DNA of 64,000 bases from Candolleomyces eurysporus (Eukaryota > Basidiomycota > Agaricomycetes > Agaricales > Psathyrellaceae), in the NCBI GenBank assembly GCA_027579435.1, contig JANBPK010000704.1:124001-188000 (forward strand), given 5' to 3'. Each line of letters opens with the position of its first letter. Positions within the stretch are counted from its first letter, which is position 1. The position numbers and the translations under genes are program-made. Below, one piece after another: positions 1 to 12,214 of this stretch. Under the pieces are notes generated by a model. It searched no databases. It had not been told where the DNA came from and saw only the letters and a program-made list of their open reading frames with translations.

Positions 1-1943
1 TCTTCCTGGAAGAGACCCTCGGATCGGGCTACTCAGGTTCGCCCCGCCATTTCGTCCAGCCGAGTGCTGTTTCCTTACCGTCACACCTCACAAGGTTCAA
101 TTTACCGTGCAAGGCATATCCACAACGGCCAAGTCGTTGCCCTAAAAGTCCAACGCGTCGATCACGAATGTCCTACGAACCGTTATGAACGATACCTCTA
201 CCCCCTCCTCCAGGGAGGCAAGGGCATGCCGCGGCTGTACCACAGCGGAGTGCAGGGCAATTGGGACTACCTCGCGATCGATCTATTGGGCCCAAGTCTG
301 GACAGTCTGCTCAGGAAAAGTGGGAAGGATCTCATGGATCTTGGGAGTGTGTGCTCAATAGCTATGCAGCTGGTCAGTGACACCCCCTCGTTGTTGTTTG
401 CTTTTCGCTCACTTTTCATCTGGTAGATTGCTCGGCTGGAGACTATGCATACCCGTGCAGTGTTGCATCGGGACATTCAGCTCGGGAACTGTGTCATCGG
501 GCTCCCTCCGAACGATAAATTGATCTATATGATTGATTTTGGGTTCTCGAAGCGGTACATCGACCCTCTTACCAACCGCCACATACCTGATAGTCGGGAG
601 AAACGTGATTTTATTGGAAACTATTGGTTTAGGTGAGCAGTTGTTCATCATTGGCTGCCCTGAAATGTCGTTCTGAAGGCAACCGTAGCTCTGTGAACGT
701 GCATTGTCGTGGACGAGGTACGAGCCTTCGGTTCTCCCCAGCGTGATCGTGGATTGACCATCCCCCCAGTGCCATCCCGTCGCGATGACCTCGAGGCAGC
801 CGGACTGATGTTCATTCATCTACTGACACCCCGAGGGCTCACCTGGACGAGAAACGGCGTTCCAAAAACCTCATCGGCTCACGATCGGTTGATTGGAGAG
901 AAGCAGACAGCGCGACCGGAAGACCTATGTCGTGGTATCCCCGTCGAGTTTGAAGACTTTTTGCGGTATACCCGGAAGCTCAGGTTCGAGCAATGTCCGG
1001 ACTACGCCAAGTGGATCCAAACTTTCAAGGATCTGGCCATCGAAAACGGGTACTCTGGGAAGGAAGATTTCATCTGGCCACCGAAACCACCAGTGGTAAG
1101 AACCGATTATCTCCCGGCTGGATATTAAAAACTCATTTCGCTTAGGCCAATGCTCCCAAGCCATTTAATACACCCCTTCGGGCGGCTCGTCCCGCTGTTC
1201 CACGCGAAGAGATGGAAGGTATCCTGAATGGGTTGACTAACCTGAACCTTGGAGCGCGACCCGTGTTGGGCGATCGTACCAACGTCGAGGAGGCCACCAA
1301 AAAGGCGAAAGATGCTCTGATCAAGTCGGCAGAAAAGGAGAAGAAGGCGGAGACAGAAGACAATGAGTCTGTACCGCCAATTGGAAAGTCAAAGGCCGTC
1401 CTGCTCGCCGATTTGTCGCATAAAACGTCTCGCGCTGTTGACAACGCGACACTCGCAAAATATGTTCAAGAGTTTGTGAAAATTTTGCAGATGAATAGCT
1501 CGAAGACGTTGACAAAGGAGGCTTCGCGATTCTTGGACGTGCTTTACAAGCAACTGGATGACCCTTCGGTATTCATTCAACCTCAAAAGTATGGAGATCT
1601 TGTTTTTCATTCAGTGTAAAATTTTTGACTGAGATTTGCGGGTGTAGACCAACGCGGACGCGGTCGTTTGGCGACGATGCATTGAACGAACGGGCCCCGG
1701 CGCACGCCAAGCTTGGGGTGGTTGCTCGACTCCGGTTCGAGGTGAAGAACGCTCGGACTAATAAAGCCCTGGCTGTCCTCGTTGCGGACTTTGCAAAGGT
1801 CACAAATAAATGCGTTGGAAGGTCGATCACAAAGGTCAGAAATCAACTTTGTTTCCGTGTTCCGAATTCCAACTCATCCGAGGTATTAGGACGGATTCAT
1901 CTTTTTGGAGGGTGTGGCCCAGCGACTGACGGCGTTGCACTGA
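1..1943 (+). CDS. CK1-like protein kinase, 5' end missing
   Basis: Serine/threonine kinase of the casein-kinase-1 type. It enters the window inside the glycine-rich loop, so the N-terminus lies upstream. Exons read: 1-36, 95-372, 427-632, 689-717, 770-1095, 1146-1588, 1648-1834, 1890-1943, all with GT-AG introns of about 50-60 nt and consistent phases. Visible kinase features are GSGYSGSIY (loop), VALKVQ (ATP lysine), HRDIQLGN (catalytic loop) and DFGFSK (metal-binding DFG). The usual lysine of HRDxK is glutamine here. After the kinase domain comes a lysine/glutamate-rich linker (about 1212-1370) and then a conserved-looking tail ending ...EGVAQRLTALH at a TGA at 1941-1943. Substrate unknown. 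The fold is certain; activity and exact subfamily are inference. Confidence 0.85.
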
Positions 1944-2426
1944 GGGAAGAAGATATAAATACTAGCATCTCGGACTTGTATATACACTTGCATCTGGACA
2001 CTATAATAATTGTTGTACACTATTGCCTGACATTGGTTTCTGCGAGATATTAACGTTGACGGGTGACATGTTATGTCGGCCATCAGGAGTTACCGTGGAT
2101 TCTTTGGGGCGGACGTTGCTCTCGAACGGGGTCGAACCTGGCCAGCTCGTGATATCGAGGACGCCCAGAAAGTGGGGGAATGGAGTGTGATTTTTATTGT
2201 TGACGTCCCTGGGTGCGCTAGGTGGCATATGTCGGCAGAGGGAGGGACGTGGCACGGGCTAGTCAATGGAATGGGAGGCTCGGCATTGGCCGATCAAAAA
2301 ATGCCCCCATGAAATCAAATCGAATGCAATAAAATAGGCGAAGTGCCAGCTGCACGTCGTTTCGTCCGTCTCTTCTCCCAGAGGGCTTCCCTGTTTCTTT
2401 TCTTTCGCTCTAGGGTACTGGCGAAC
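1944..2426. other. Intergenic region between kinase and desaturase genes
   Basis: Holds the 3' flank of the kinase gene and the promoter and leader of the desaturase gene. No convincing coding segment seen. An AT-rich patch (TATAAATA, about 1954-1961) lies just after the kinase stop and is more likely UTR or terminator sequence than a core promoter. A GTG-initiated extension of the desaturase frame at 2343 was not used because the ATG at 2427 gives the usual N-terminus. Confidence 0.5.
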
Positions 2427-4101
2427 ATGGCCAAAAAGGCGGATACCAAGGGCGTCACCGTCGTCGAGCAGGGCGTGTACCCTGTCCCCAACATTCCCAT
2501 GAAGGAGTTGCTGGGCTGCATTCCGTGAGTGACAGTCCCCCTCGCCCCCTGAACGGCGAGCTCAACGTCTACTGTTACAGCACCCGCCTCTTCCAGCGTT
2601 CAGCTCTGCACGGCAGTCTCTACATGTAAGTTCTCTCTTGTCGTGAAGCCACCGTCCAAGTGCTCAACCACGTCCAGCTTCTGGGACCTCTTCGTCATCG
2701 GCTGCATCTGGAAGACCGCAAACTACCTCGACACCTTCATCGATCCGGCCGTGATTCAGCTCCCCCACCCTTACGCCTACACGTTCGCCAGATTCGCTCT
2801 CTGGTCTGTCTACACTTTCTGGACCGGTCTCTTCGCCACCGGCATCTGGGTCATCGCCCACGAGTGTGGCCACCAGGCCTTCTCCGAGTCCAAGGCTGTC
2901 AACAACACCGTTGGCTTCATCCTCCACTCCGCGTACGTCGCCCCGCCCCAGACTTTTTTGAGAGTCGCGTTTCCTCACACGTGACGTTTTTTCCCTTTCA
3001 GTCTCGGCGTTCCCTACCATTCTTGGAGGATCACCCATGCTAAGCACCATGCCTCGACGGGACATATGACCCAAGACCAGGTCTTCGTTCCTCACACCCG
3101 TTCCGAGCTCGGTCTCCCTGCTCGCAACCCCGAAAAGGAAGACCTGCTTGGCTCCCGTGTCGCCGACTCCGTCAAGCAGGAGCTCTGGGAGGCCCTCGGC
3201 GATTCCCCCATTGGCGCTGTTATTGGATCTGCAAAGTACTTGGTGCGTTGTTCCGCAAATCATAATCGGGGATTTCGGGCTAACAAGTCCGTTGCGTGTA
3301 GCTCGGTGGATGGCCATCGTACATCCTTGTCAACGCATCCGGCCAGAAGCGATACCCCAAGGGAACCAGCCACTTCAACCCCAACTCGCCCATGTTCGCT
3401 GCCCACCAATACAACTCGGTCGTCGTCTCCACCATCGGCATCTTGATTTGGCTCGGCGCTATCTTCGCTGCGATCTACAATTATGGTTTCTTCACCGTCT
3501 TCCGGGTGTATCTCGCCCCCTACCTCTGGTACGTTTACACTATTCCTGTTCTTTCGAATCAAGTTGCTCACAAGGAACTTTAGGGTCAACCACTGGCTCG
3601 TCTTGATCACCTTCTTGCAGCACACCGACCCCCTCCTCCCCCACTACCGTGCTTCCGAATTCACCTTCCAGCGTGGTGCTCTCGCCACCCTCAACCGAAG
3701 CTTGCTCGGTGACTGCGGAAGTATCATGGCTTGGATCGGTGCTCATGCTACCAACGGTATCTCCGAGACCCACGTCCTTCACCACGTTTGCAGCAAGATT
3801 CCCCACTACAATGCGTATGTACCGTTCAATCTTCTTCGCTGGATCCTATCGTTCTGATTTCACCTCTCCTTACAGATGGGAAGCCACTGACATCCTGAAC
3901 AAGAAGCTCGAGAGCTATGGCCTTCCCTACGAGGGACGCCCAGGTGGATGGGCCGAGGTGTACCGTGTGTTCAAGGAGTGCAAGTTCGTTGAAGATGAGG
4001 GTGACGTCGTCTTCTTCAAGAACGCGCACGGTATTGCCCAGATGCGTGCTCAGCTCCCTGAGGAGGCTGCCAGCGACTCTGGAATTGAGGTTGAGAAGTA
4101 G
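2427..4101 (+). CDS. Delta-12 fatty acid desaturase (oleate to linoleate)
   Basis: Membrane-bound ER di-iron desaturase expected to place the second double bond in oleoyl chains. Exons: 2427-2524, 2581-2625, 2678-2932, 3002-3242, 3302-3528, 3584-3814, 3876-4101, giving 440 codons, a normal length for fungal FAD2-type enzymes. The three histidine boxes are present: HECGHQ in exon 3, a HSWRITHAKHH-type box in exon 4 and HVLHH in exon 6. Hydrophobic pairs lie around WDLFVIG, FWTGLFATG and VSTIGILIWLGAIF. The protein ends with a short acidic, serine-containing tail. Delta-12 versus delta-15 regioselectivity cannot be read from sequence; delta-12 is assigned from overall resemblance to basidiomycete enzymes. 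Confidence 0.9.
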
Positions 4102-4246
4102 ATAGATCCGACCTTCCGTCGCTACGCACATAGNAAAAAAAAGATGACCAATCATAACGCACGCTGTTCATGTTTATAGACGTATTCGATGCCAATTAAT
4201 GATGCTAATTGGGTGGATACACACTCGCTTGCTTCTGGACTTTGTG

Positions 4247-5669
4247 CTAAGTACTTGATTGGACTTGGGTCTTCCAGAGCTCTGCAAACTCCTCGATGTC
4301 TTTGCCACTGCTTAGCTCGATGGCTTCGTAAGGTACCATGTTGTGTTGGTTAGTGGGAGCGTTGCGAGAGGCCGCTGGGTGTGAAGGAGAGTCGATGTAT
4401 CGGAATTCGGGAACCCTGTCTGGAGGAGCTGCCGCTGCAAGGTCGCGCAATTCTTCGTAGGAGAAGAGCAGAGAGTCGGTACGCGGTGCGTATGGGTTGA
4501 AGTCGAGGATGTGGCCTCGGGTTAGGTCTCGGGTGAGTAGGAAGTCGAAGATATCTGATTCCAAGTGGTATCAGAATTATCGAGTTCATGGCCGGGATTG
4601 GAGGGGGAAAGGAGGTAGTACTTACAGTCGCTCTGGCCTTGCCTCCTCGGTTTGATCTTGTCCCCCCAGAAACTCGTTATGCTGTTCACGATCTTCTCTT
4701 GCGTAGAAACCTCGTTGAGGAAGTCGTAGTGGTTCGTATCGCGTTGGGTTATACCTGTCCGTTGACCAAAAATCGTTAGCCTACCGAATTTCGAGACCCA
4801 AAACGCTGGATGACCGTGCAAGAGGGAAAATAGTGGACGAGGTGCTGACCTATCAGCTTCCCGCCTCGCACGAAACATCGAAACTCCCGGCTTGGGTGAA
4901 CGGGATACCACTTTCGCAAGACCAGTTCTAGTTCATAGGGCGGCCAACCGTTGGTACCGCTATCGTTATCACCAACAACACCAGTGCCAGTACCATCTTG
5001 GACGGCAGGAAGTTTGGAGCACCCTTCGAACACACTATCGAGGTTCACGTCGTGGTTGACGAAATCGGAGGATTTGAGGAGGAGGTAGACGTCCGCGGGC
5101 GACGTGCATTTGAGCGGGGAGGAGGGAGGGAGGATCCATGATGCGTCCTATAGATTGTTTCGACGACCAACGAACGAAGCAGACAATTGTAAGAGGCGAG
5201 GGCGGAATGTAAGAAGATGTATCGAGTAAGGCAAACCTGGAGAACCCACCCTTGGTGAAGTGAAATTGAGTTTAGGGAATACAGCTCCGTATTCGTTTAT
5301 GCATTCCCGAATTTTGGCATCGAGGTCGGGGAAAGCGTACGAGGGTCCTCCTTCCTCGTCGCTGTCATCGTTCCCCTCCCCTTCGTCGTCAGAAAGGGTG
5401 CTCTCGGCTGGCCTGAAAACACCAAGAAATCGTGATCAGTGAGGGTGTACTGAATCACATCGGCGACAGACATACCCGTTTTCCGATCCAGCAGGTACAA
5501 AAACACTCTCCGACTCGAGGTACTCTCGGAATTCGCCAGAGAGCGGACGGACTATCGTCGACTTGATGCTGACATCTGAGAACGTAGGGTACCAGGAGGA
5601 GAATTGGAATGAAAGAATATAGGCTGGCGTTTGTTTGGGGAAGAGATCAAGTTGAGTGTTTGAGCTCAT
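4247..5669 (-). CDS. CDC123: Cell division cycle protein 123 (eIF2 assembly chaperone)
   Basis: Cytosolic ATP-grasp-like protein known to help assemble the eIF2 translation initiation complex. Exons on the minus strand: 5476-5669, 5250-5412, 4850-5147, 4626-4754, 4247-4554, giving 363 aa. Diagnostic stretches are FSSWYPTF and KSTIV near the N-terminus, SPRDASWI, YLLLKSSDF, ELVLRKW, REFRCFVR and HILDFNPYAP near the C-terminus. An acidic insertion (SDDEGEGNDDSDEEG) follows exon 1. The ATG at 5669 is chosen because family members begin shortly before the 'FSxWYP' block; two upstream in-frame ATGs lie in the gap to ERG26 and are less likely. The 3' end faces the desaturase gene tail-to-tail, 145 bases away. 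Confidence 0.92.
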
Positions 5670-5846
5670 GTTTCTCTCCGTCATTTGTGATGTGGGTTGA
5701 GATAAGATATGGAAATCAAACTCGGGCTCGGAAATTCGTGCAATGAATTCAGGATCGTGAAGGAACACATAGAAAAGGCCTTAAGAGGGTATCCAATGGA
5801 AGGCAAATAATATATGTACGTATATACTGCAGCACAGTAAAAACAA

Positions 5847-7388
5847 TTAGTGCTTTTGCTTGTGGTTTCCGGCCTGGTATTCAGAATACCACCACTAGAA
5901 ATCAGATGAAGCATCAGTCGTCTGGCAGCAAGCACGAGATTGCGAATACCCACCTCAACCATCTTTTCGACGCCTTCCTCGAGGCCAACCTCGGGGTGAT
6001 AACCCAAGATTCTTCGGGCCTTCTCGATATTGTGCCATCTAGTGGCACAACTGAAAGAGACTTTGAATTTGGTGAAGGTGGGAGTCCGCCCTGTCAGAGT
6101 CGAGAACCACTCCGAACCCTGAGCAGCCGCCAATCCGACGCCCTTGGGTAATTTGACAAGACCTCTGGGTTTCCTGTGACCAGGGAAGAACTTGTCGAGG
6201 CGGTGCCATACTGTTCTAGGGAAGTCCCAGAAGTAGACGGGTTCGCCGTTGGTGATGAAGAAGATCTGGCCAGCGACTTGTAGAGGGTTCACGTCGGGAT
6301 TGTATAGTTTGGCCCGTTTTATGCTAGCTTCTGACAGCTGATCGAATCGTGTTCGAGCTATTGGTCGTTGCGCGGCGTCCTCAGATCCATTCTTGAATGC
6401 AGCCTCTAGGACGTCCCCATTCTCTGGACGGGTGACATATGGACCCAGTGGCCGTGCTTCGGATGTTGGGACTTGGTAGTGTCCGGTTGTAACGTCCACT
6501 GTCCCCAGGGGGGTGGCGATGAGCTCCTCTTCAGCACGAGTGAAGTCAGGAACTTCCTCGGGGGAGAGTGGGAGTTTATCGAGAGTGGAGAGGGGTGGTG
6601 CGGGAACGGGAACGTCGAGCTTGTCGGCGGCGAGGAGGTGAGCGCGGGCAACGTTGCCAACGTAAGTCCAGTCGAACAAGTTGGTGTTGTCTCCAATTTG
6701 GAAATGCGTTTGATTATTCTCGTAAACTTGGTAAAGACCTGTCATGACTTGACGATCGCCAGGACTTGAAATAGGGTCAGCTTCATTTATTCCATGTGTG
6801 CAGGGATCGCACGTACCCAAAGATGCCAGCGGGCCGGAGTGCGACAGTCAGGAGACCACCCTTTCCATTGGATGCAATGACCAAAGCTTCTGCTTTCGCT
6901 TTGGAGTCATTGTATGCATCCAACGGGACGTCTGGGTATGGCAGCCGCTCGTCGACGTCAATAATGTCACCTCCATTGAATACGACACCTGCTGAGCTGG
7001 TGAAGACGAGTTTTCGTACACCACAAGCAACAGCTGCTTCAATAACTGCGCGGGTGCCGTCAACGTTGACTTTGAAGTATATTGAAGCATCGGTAAGGCC
7101 AGCTGGTGGGGAAGCAGTGTGAATGATGCATGTCGTTCCAGACTGTAGTTTTGTAAGTATAGATGGTCAGAAAATGCATCAAGGTGGAGAGAAGTGGACA
7201 CATGCCTGTTTCAATGCAGCAGCCACTTGTTTGTCGTCGGTAATGTCTCCAGAATAAAATGGAACGTCATGATAGCGCTGGACAATGTCGAAGACCGAAA
7301 CGGTGTCTCCCCGCGCTCGTAGCTGTTCGACGATATGTCTTCCAAGGAATCCGCTGCCTCCAATGACGAGATACTGGTCCTTGGGCAT
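5847..7388 (-). CDS. ERG26: Sterol-4-alpha-carboxylate 3-dehydrogenase (ergosterol pathway)
   Basis: NAD(P)-dependent short-chain dehydrogenase of the 3-beta-HSD/NSDHL type that removes the C4 carboxyl during ergosterol C4-demethylation at the ER. Exons on the minus strand: 7206-7388, 6817-7142, 5954-6764, 5847-5894, giving 455 aa. Visible motifs are the Rossmann GGSGFLG near the start, HTASPP, and the YNDSK catalytic Tyr-Lys pair, followed by RPAGIFGPGD and FDWTYVGN. The short last exon (WWYSEYQ...) is needed to finish the protein; reading through gives an unrelated tail. Intron 1 appears to have a GC donor (gcatgt, 7205 downward), because no GT in the area keeps the frame. The gene lies in the same orientation as CDC123, 177 bases upstream of it. 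Confidence 0.93.
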
Positions 7389-7623
7389 TTTTAGAGTCGA
7401 TGTCGAGATTATGGAACGGAGGAAGGAGTATGGACTAGGACGACCCAGTGGATCGAACGACTCTTGTAGACAGGAAATATTTAATATTTAGCCCCACAGC
7501 CAAGATACCCGACACGAAACGCGTGTCATGTGACTTCTGTCAGACGCGAGCCTCAGCCCGAGCTCCGCATCAACTTTGTTTATCCCCTCGACGTCGACCA
7601 CAGCGATCACCCGTCACGGCCCA

Positions 7624-9058
7624 ATGCAGCCTCCAACTGCGAGCAGAAAGTATACGGACGAGGAGAAGAGGCAGCTTCTTGCAAATCTCGACCTGGAAGG
7701 TATGTTTTAGGGGGTTCGATGTCCGACTGCTGACTGACATACCGCCCAAGTTGCCCACCGATGTCGCCAAATGGAAGCAATGCTCCAAGATCATCTGGAG
7801 AATTTTACGATCCACCAGGAAGGACAGGTGTCAAGAATTCCAAAGCAAGTCCGGGGCATGACAATGCGCGAGTTTGGAGAAAAGTACAACGGAGACATCC
7901 AACTGGCACTGCGAGGCTTCCAGAAGGACAGGTTGACCGCTGCAGGAGCTGATTCGAACTTTGGGGAGATCGACAAAAGCATGCGGAAACGCAAGTTTTT
8001 GGAGAATCACGACATAGAACGATCAGTGAGTAGGGAGTCTGATTCTCGTCCACTGAAAACAGGTACGTTTTCCGATCATTCCTGCTCATCGCTGGCTCAC
8101 TCTCTGCTGCAGCCAAAACCACTCCAGCATCGCCGAACAAGTCCAAGAAACCACCGTCTTCAACGCCTTCCCAACAAGGAGGTCGTCTCATCCGGTCATC
8201 TTCCAAACCACCTCCCATGGGCATCGTATGTTTACTGTCATGTCCTCAGCTGTCCCCATTGCTCAAATCTCTGTTTAGCCGCGACCTATTAGTCGGATAG
8301 GCGGAACACCTAGTCCGGAGAAGCTCAGACCGCCATTCAACAGCAATACGTCCTACAACTCACGTCCCTCCTCAAGGCCAACATCTCCCTTGAAGAACGC
8401 AATGTCCCGTGTTCCTTCATCGTCCAAGTTCAACCCATCCTTAACCAAACCATCTAACGATGATCAGCCCACCCTAGTGAGGCTACCTCGGAAAGATGAG
8501 AATATGCTCAGCGTTAATGGCTCGCCGCTTGCCAACCCTTACCAATTTGGCATGGGCTGGTTCAAAGGTGCGGAGCAGGCAGCCGAAGAGGAAGACGACC
8601 AGGAAATGGGTGGCTCTCAACAAGCTACTGGATCACGGAGCCTCAAGCGATCGAAGAGCAGCAGTATCGTCGTTCGGCGTGATCCTTCGGTGGCGCTACA
8701 CTCGCGGACAACCTCGCAAGCAAGTTTATTTACCTCGTCATCACAAACAAATTCTTCATTACATTCTCGAGAGAGTTCCCAGCCTTCTCATGCCTTGAAA
8801 CCGAACTTCCGTTTTCCTGCTGTCGTACACCCAACAGCCGCTGACTCGACTCCCAAGCCACTGTCGAAACATTCGCGGTCGTTTTCAGCTTTGGTTGCCA
8901 TCCCCACGAAGGATGGCCACCTTCTAGAATTTGACCCTCTACAAACATCTCCCAGCGCACTTGATGCACTAGAGGGGATAACCAACAGTGCCAAGAAACA
9001 AGCACGAATAGAGATGGGTAGACTTGTCCAAGCTGCGGTCGACAAATGGAAGATATGA
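7624..9058 (+). CDS. Borealin/Nbl1-like chromosomal passenger complex subunit
   Basis: Predicted subunit that helps dock Aurora B, INCENP and survivin on centromeres. Exons: 7624-7699, 7751-8062, 8113-8225, 8279-9058, giving 426 aa. The N-terminal helical block (YTDEEKRQLLANLDLE, then HLENFTIHQEGQVSRIP and VRGMTMREFGEKYNGD) is the Borealin N-terminal signature. The middle is serine/proline-rich with SP/TP sites, likely phosphorylated and disordered. The last ~80 residues (PTKDGHLLEFDPLQ ... RLVQAAVDKWKI) look conserved and may be a C-terminal domain, so this is a long Borealin rather than a short yeast Nbl1 form. The gene is divergent from ERG26 with 235 bases between start codons. Confidence 0.8.
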
Positions 9059-9286
9059 TGGGGAGAGAAGGGGGTCGAACCATAGCATCATGCCAACTAG
9101 GACACATCATCGCTTTCAGACATGTATTTATTTTATTTCCACCCATCCATCGCATTCGCTATTCTACCCTTGCTGGACACCACTGTACAAAGTTGTCTGT
9201 AATATATGTACCGATGTAGAAGCACTCTTTTCGAATTCTTCTCAGCCGCCGGCTTTTGCACTCTGATCATGATACTGATACCCTAC
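9059..9286. other. Convergent 3' gap between Borealin-like and POP1 genes
   Basis: About 230 bases shared by two convergent 3' UTRs. AT-rich words such as TGTAATATATGTA are consistent with 3'-end processing. No coding signal seen. Confidence 0.4.
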
Positions 9287-12214
9287 TTAACTTTCACCTT
9301 CTTCCAATAATTCCAGACGTGCTAAGTAGCATCGGTCGCTGTTGGTATTTCTGATCTTGACGTACGGTGACGCGCCTCGGTCGGTCGTATTTGGGGTCTT
9401 TGCTTGTTGCTTCAGCAATGCGAGCCATTTCACCAGCGATACTGCTCCCACTGCGTAACCGCTGCCAATAGAAAGCGAGAAATTTCCAGTCGTCACTCGA
9501 CCAATGACAGCTTCACTTGGCGGAATCGAGGTAAATTGCTATTGGTGGAGAGGGTCAGCAGATAGAGGGAAGAAATGTGAGCTCAAACTCTCACCTCGGC
9601 TTCATCTGTTTTCACTTGGCAGGCGGCAATTGCTTTGGATACTTCTTCGTCCTCCATAGAGTAGATGATAGCCAGATCTTCGGGCAACCCACGTCGACAA
9701 ACGTTGACCTTGACTGTGACAAGAGCAGCCTGCATGAGATCCCGATTATTGAGGGCATCCGGTAATGGGCCTAACGACCTCGCTACCCGCAGGCTATTCA
9801 TTTCGCGCAACAAAAAGTCCGAGGGACCAATGGGAAGAGCCAGCTGCTGGACGATCTTCGCGCTATTCGCTCCTCGAAGCAACCAGGGTGCACCAATCGG
9901 CGTTGGAGCTGTCGATTCTCGTTGGGTTGGAACCAAGTCACCCCCGTCGCCCGGGTGACGACTTCCCCACAGGACCCAATTCCAATTGGGAGCAAAAGGA
10001 TCGTGAACATTGAGCTTCTCGTAGTTCACCCGCTTCGCTGGAGGCTTCCGTTCCCAAGTGTCCCGTAACTCCTCTTCTTTGGCAGTGGAGCACTCGTTGT
10101 ATGCACTGGTGGAGGGATAGTCCCGAGGAAAATACGCAGTCCCTGCTTCGTAGGCTTGGGTTTGTCGCTCTCGCTGTCCAGCTACACGCGTCCCTGTGAA
10201 GACGAGGGAGTTCCAGAATGCCATTCCCCAGCCCGAGGGAATGATCAGGGTCCAGCCGTGTATTGGATGTCCGCCATTCTTTTTTGGAGCTTCTAACGAT
10301 CGTTGGATGAGGATTACAGGTACCCTGTCATCCTGTCTTTGAGGGTTGAGAGGCGTTCCTGGAATAAGATTCTAACATTCGTTAGCCGTGGCTAAATATC
10401 GGTGGACGTTGGAATTGGCCACTTACCTTGGCACGGCGATCATCCAGTTCTTTCTTTGAATACTTGGGCTTAGCGATTCCAAGTCGTACCGATTCGTCCC
10501 AGATGTCACTCCTTGCCAATGCAACGGAAGGAAACACGTCGTTCCTTCGCTGGTTCGTAGGTTTGGGCTTTGCCAGCTTTGGCGGGAATCTGAGGTATGC
10601 ATTAGAACAGCCGCTCAAAGTCGACAAAGCCCTCCTTACCGTAGACGAGGATCGAGAACTTTGAATCCGATGACCATATTCCTTGGTACAGAGCCGGACG
10701 TTTGAACGTCAGCTAGCGACGACCAAAACTATGATTCAGCAGGTCAATAAAAATGGACGTGGTGGTGCATGTGTAGACGCACTTGTCTGAACTCTGGTCG
10801 TGAATCCCCGGGGACCGCACTCAAAGCGCCTCGGATAGCCTGGCTAGCTTGGGGACCCATAATTTCGAAGACATTGATTTGATCCTTGAGGTCACATATT
10901 TCCAGCTGGATTCCTTCGTTCCCCTCGGCTTTCTTCTTCGCGAGGTATTGGGAACCCGCGGTCTGCAAAGCCGATAGTGCTTGGCTATGGACAATTGGAT
11001 GGAACCGTATCCACACAGTTCGTTCGACACTTGAGGCAGGTGCTGCCGTTGGTGAGTTGGATTCTGTTTCTTTCCCCTTGACAGACTCCGAGATGGGTTT
11101 CCAAATGATTGAAATTGGGCAGATCAATCCGAAGGGGTACTTGCCAGGCTCGTAGATATGCGTTTCGTGCGTCCGGCTGCCAGTGGTAAGTCGACTACCC
11201 CCGGAGTTAGGAGCATGACATAGCAAACTACAATTGACGACGCACCTCGCAGCACTAGGGTTGGGTCCCTGAGGGTCACAACACAGACTCAAGGAGCCAG
11301 TTATCGTCTCTGAGGAGCCTCTAAGCTCTACAAGTGAATAATACGAGGCGTCATGGATTATCGAGCCCTGTACAGAAGCTCTATGGGAAGGTCTGTACGC
11401 CTTTTCAGTGGGTTTAATGGCCTACAACCCATTCAATTTCTATTCAAACAGACAAGGATAGGACATACCAGCCTGTATCCCCACATGTTTTCCATTCTCA
11501 TGCGTTTGGCGTGCCATATATGTGTTTCAAGCCACGACTTGTCCTCTAAGGAGTGTTACTGGGGCCGTTAAACCTGAAAGTTATCGAAGTTAACATACTT
11601 TGCCTGCGAAGCAGAGATTCGGTTCTTGTTTCCTGTTTGTCCTTGCCTCGCTTGGGGAGATTCTTCTTCTTCACGGGCAAAGCATCCATCTGGGGATGAT
11701 ATTGAGATATATTGAGCACTCAGGAAACTGAGAAACCCACTTCTGCCACAGCTCGTTCCCTCAATCTCTTTGGGACACGACGAACGTCGTGACTGGCAGC
11801 CCTCCTACGTAGATGTCTTGGAAGGGCTTGCCACACCCTTTGAGTACCGCTTGCACTGCAGCAGGCTGTCAAGAAAATAGGCCCATAAAAACGTTTTTTG
11901 AGCGAACCTTGCGGATTTCATCGCTGTCTGCATTGCATCGATTTCAAATGCTCGAGACTCTACCACCTTTTCCAGTTCAATTGCACTTGGTAGCCCGATG
12001 AGGCCTGTCCCAGTTTCAGCAAAGCTAACAAGTGATTCTATATCCAGAGCTTACTGTTCATTGGTACGACCGTACGAGGCCCTCGGTGGGATGGACCGGC
12101 CCCTGGAGTTTGGGTTGGGATTGTCCGTGCTTCCGCGATTCTGACTTTCTTCTTCTCTCTGCCTGTCATCTCCTGCGACGACGCGTCTTTCTTTCTCTTC
12201 TGTGTGGAAGACAT
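9287..12214 (-). CDS. POP1: RNase P / RNase MRP protein subunit POP1
   Basis: Largest protein of the nuclear RNase P and RNase MRP complexes, needed for tRNA 5' and rRNA processing. Eleven exons on the minus strand: 12055-12214, 11908-12004, 11741-11855, 11599-11689, 11469-11545, 11246-11421, 10783-11194, 10640-10728, 10427-10589, 9595-10371, 9287-9538; 802 aa. The N-terminal part has SHDVRRVPKRLRERA and WLETHIWHAKRM; the middle has YEPGKYPFG and INVFEIMGP; the POPLD region has SVPRNMVIGFKV and WTLIIPSGWGMAFWNSLVF; the C-terminal domain has GRVTTGNFSLSIGSGYAVG. The start is basic (KRKKD, REKKKVR), fitting a nuclear protein. One 51-nt intron (11195-11245) is frame-preserving and stop-free. Confidence 0.93.

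Noticed and set aside
2664..3317. Minus-strand ORF of 217 codons
   Set aside because: Lies antisense to three exons of the desaturase and has no features of its own.
5681..6820. Single long minus-strand ORF as a complete protein
   Set aside because: It is ERG26 exon 3 read through introns on both sides; the true ends are the exons at 6817-7142 and 5847-5894.
2427..7388. Secondary-metabolite or lipid gene cluster (desaturase plus ERG26)
   Set aside because: Genes are on different strands, CDC123 lies between them and no backbone synthase is present; chance neighbourhood is simpler.
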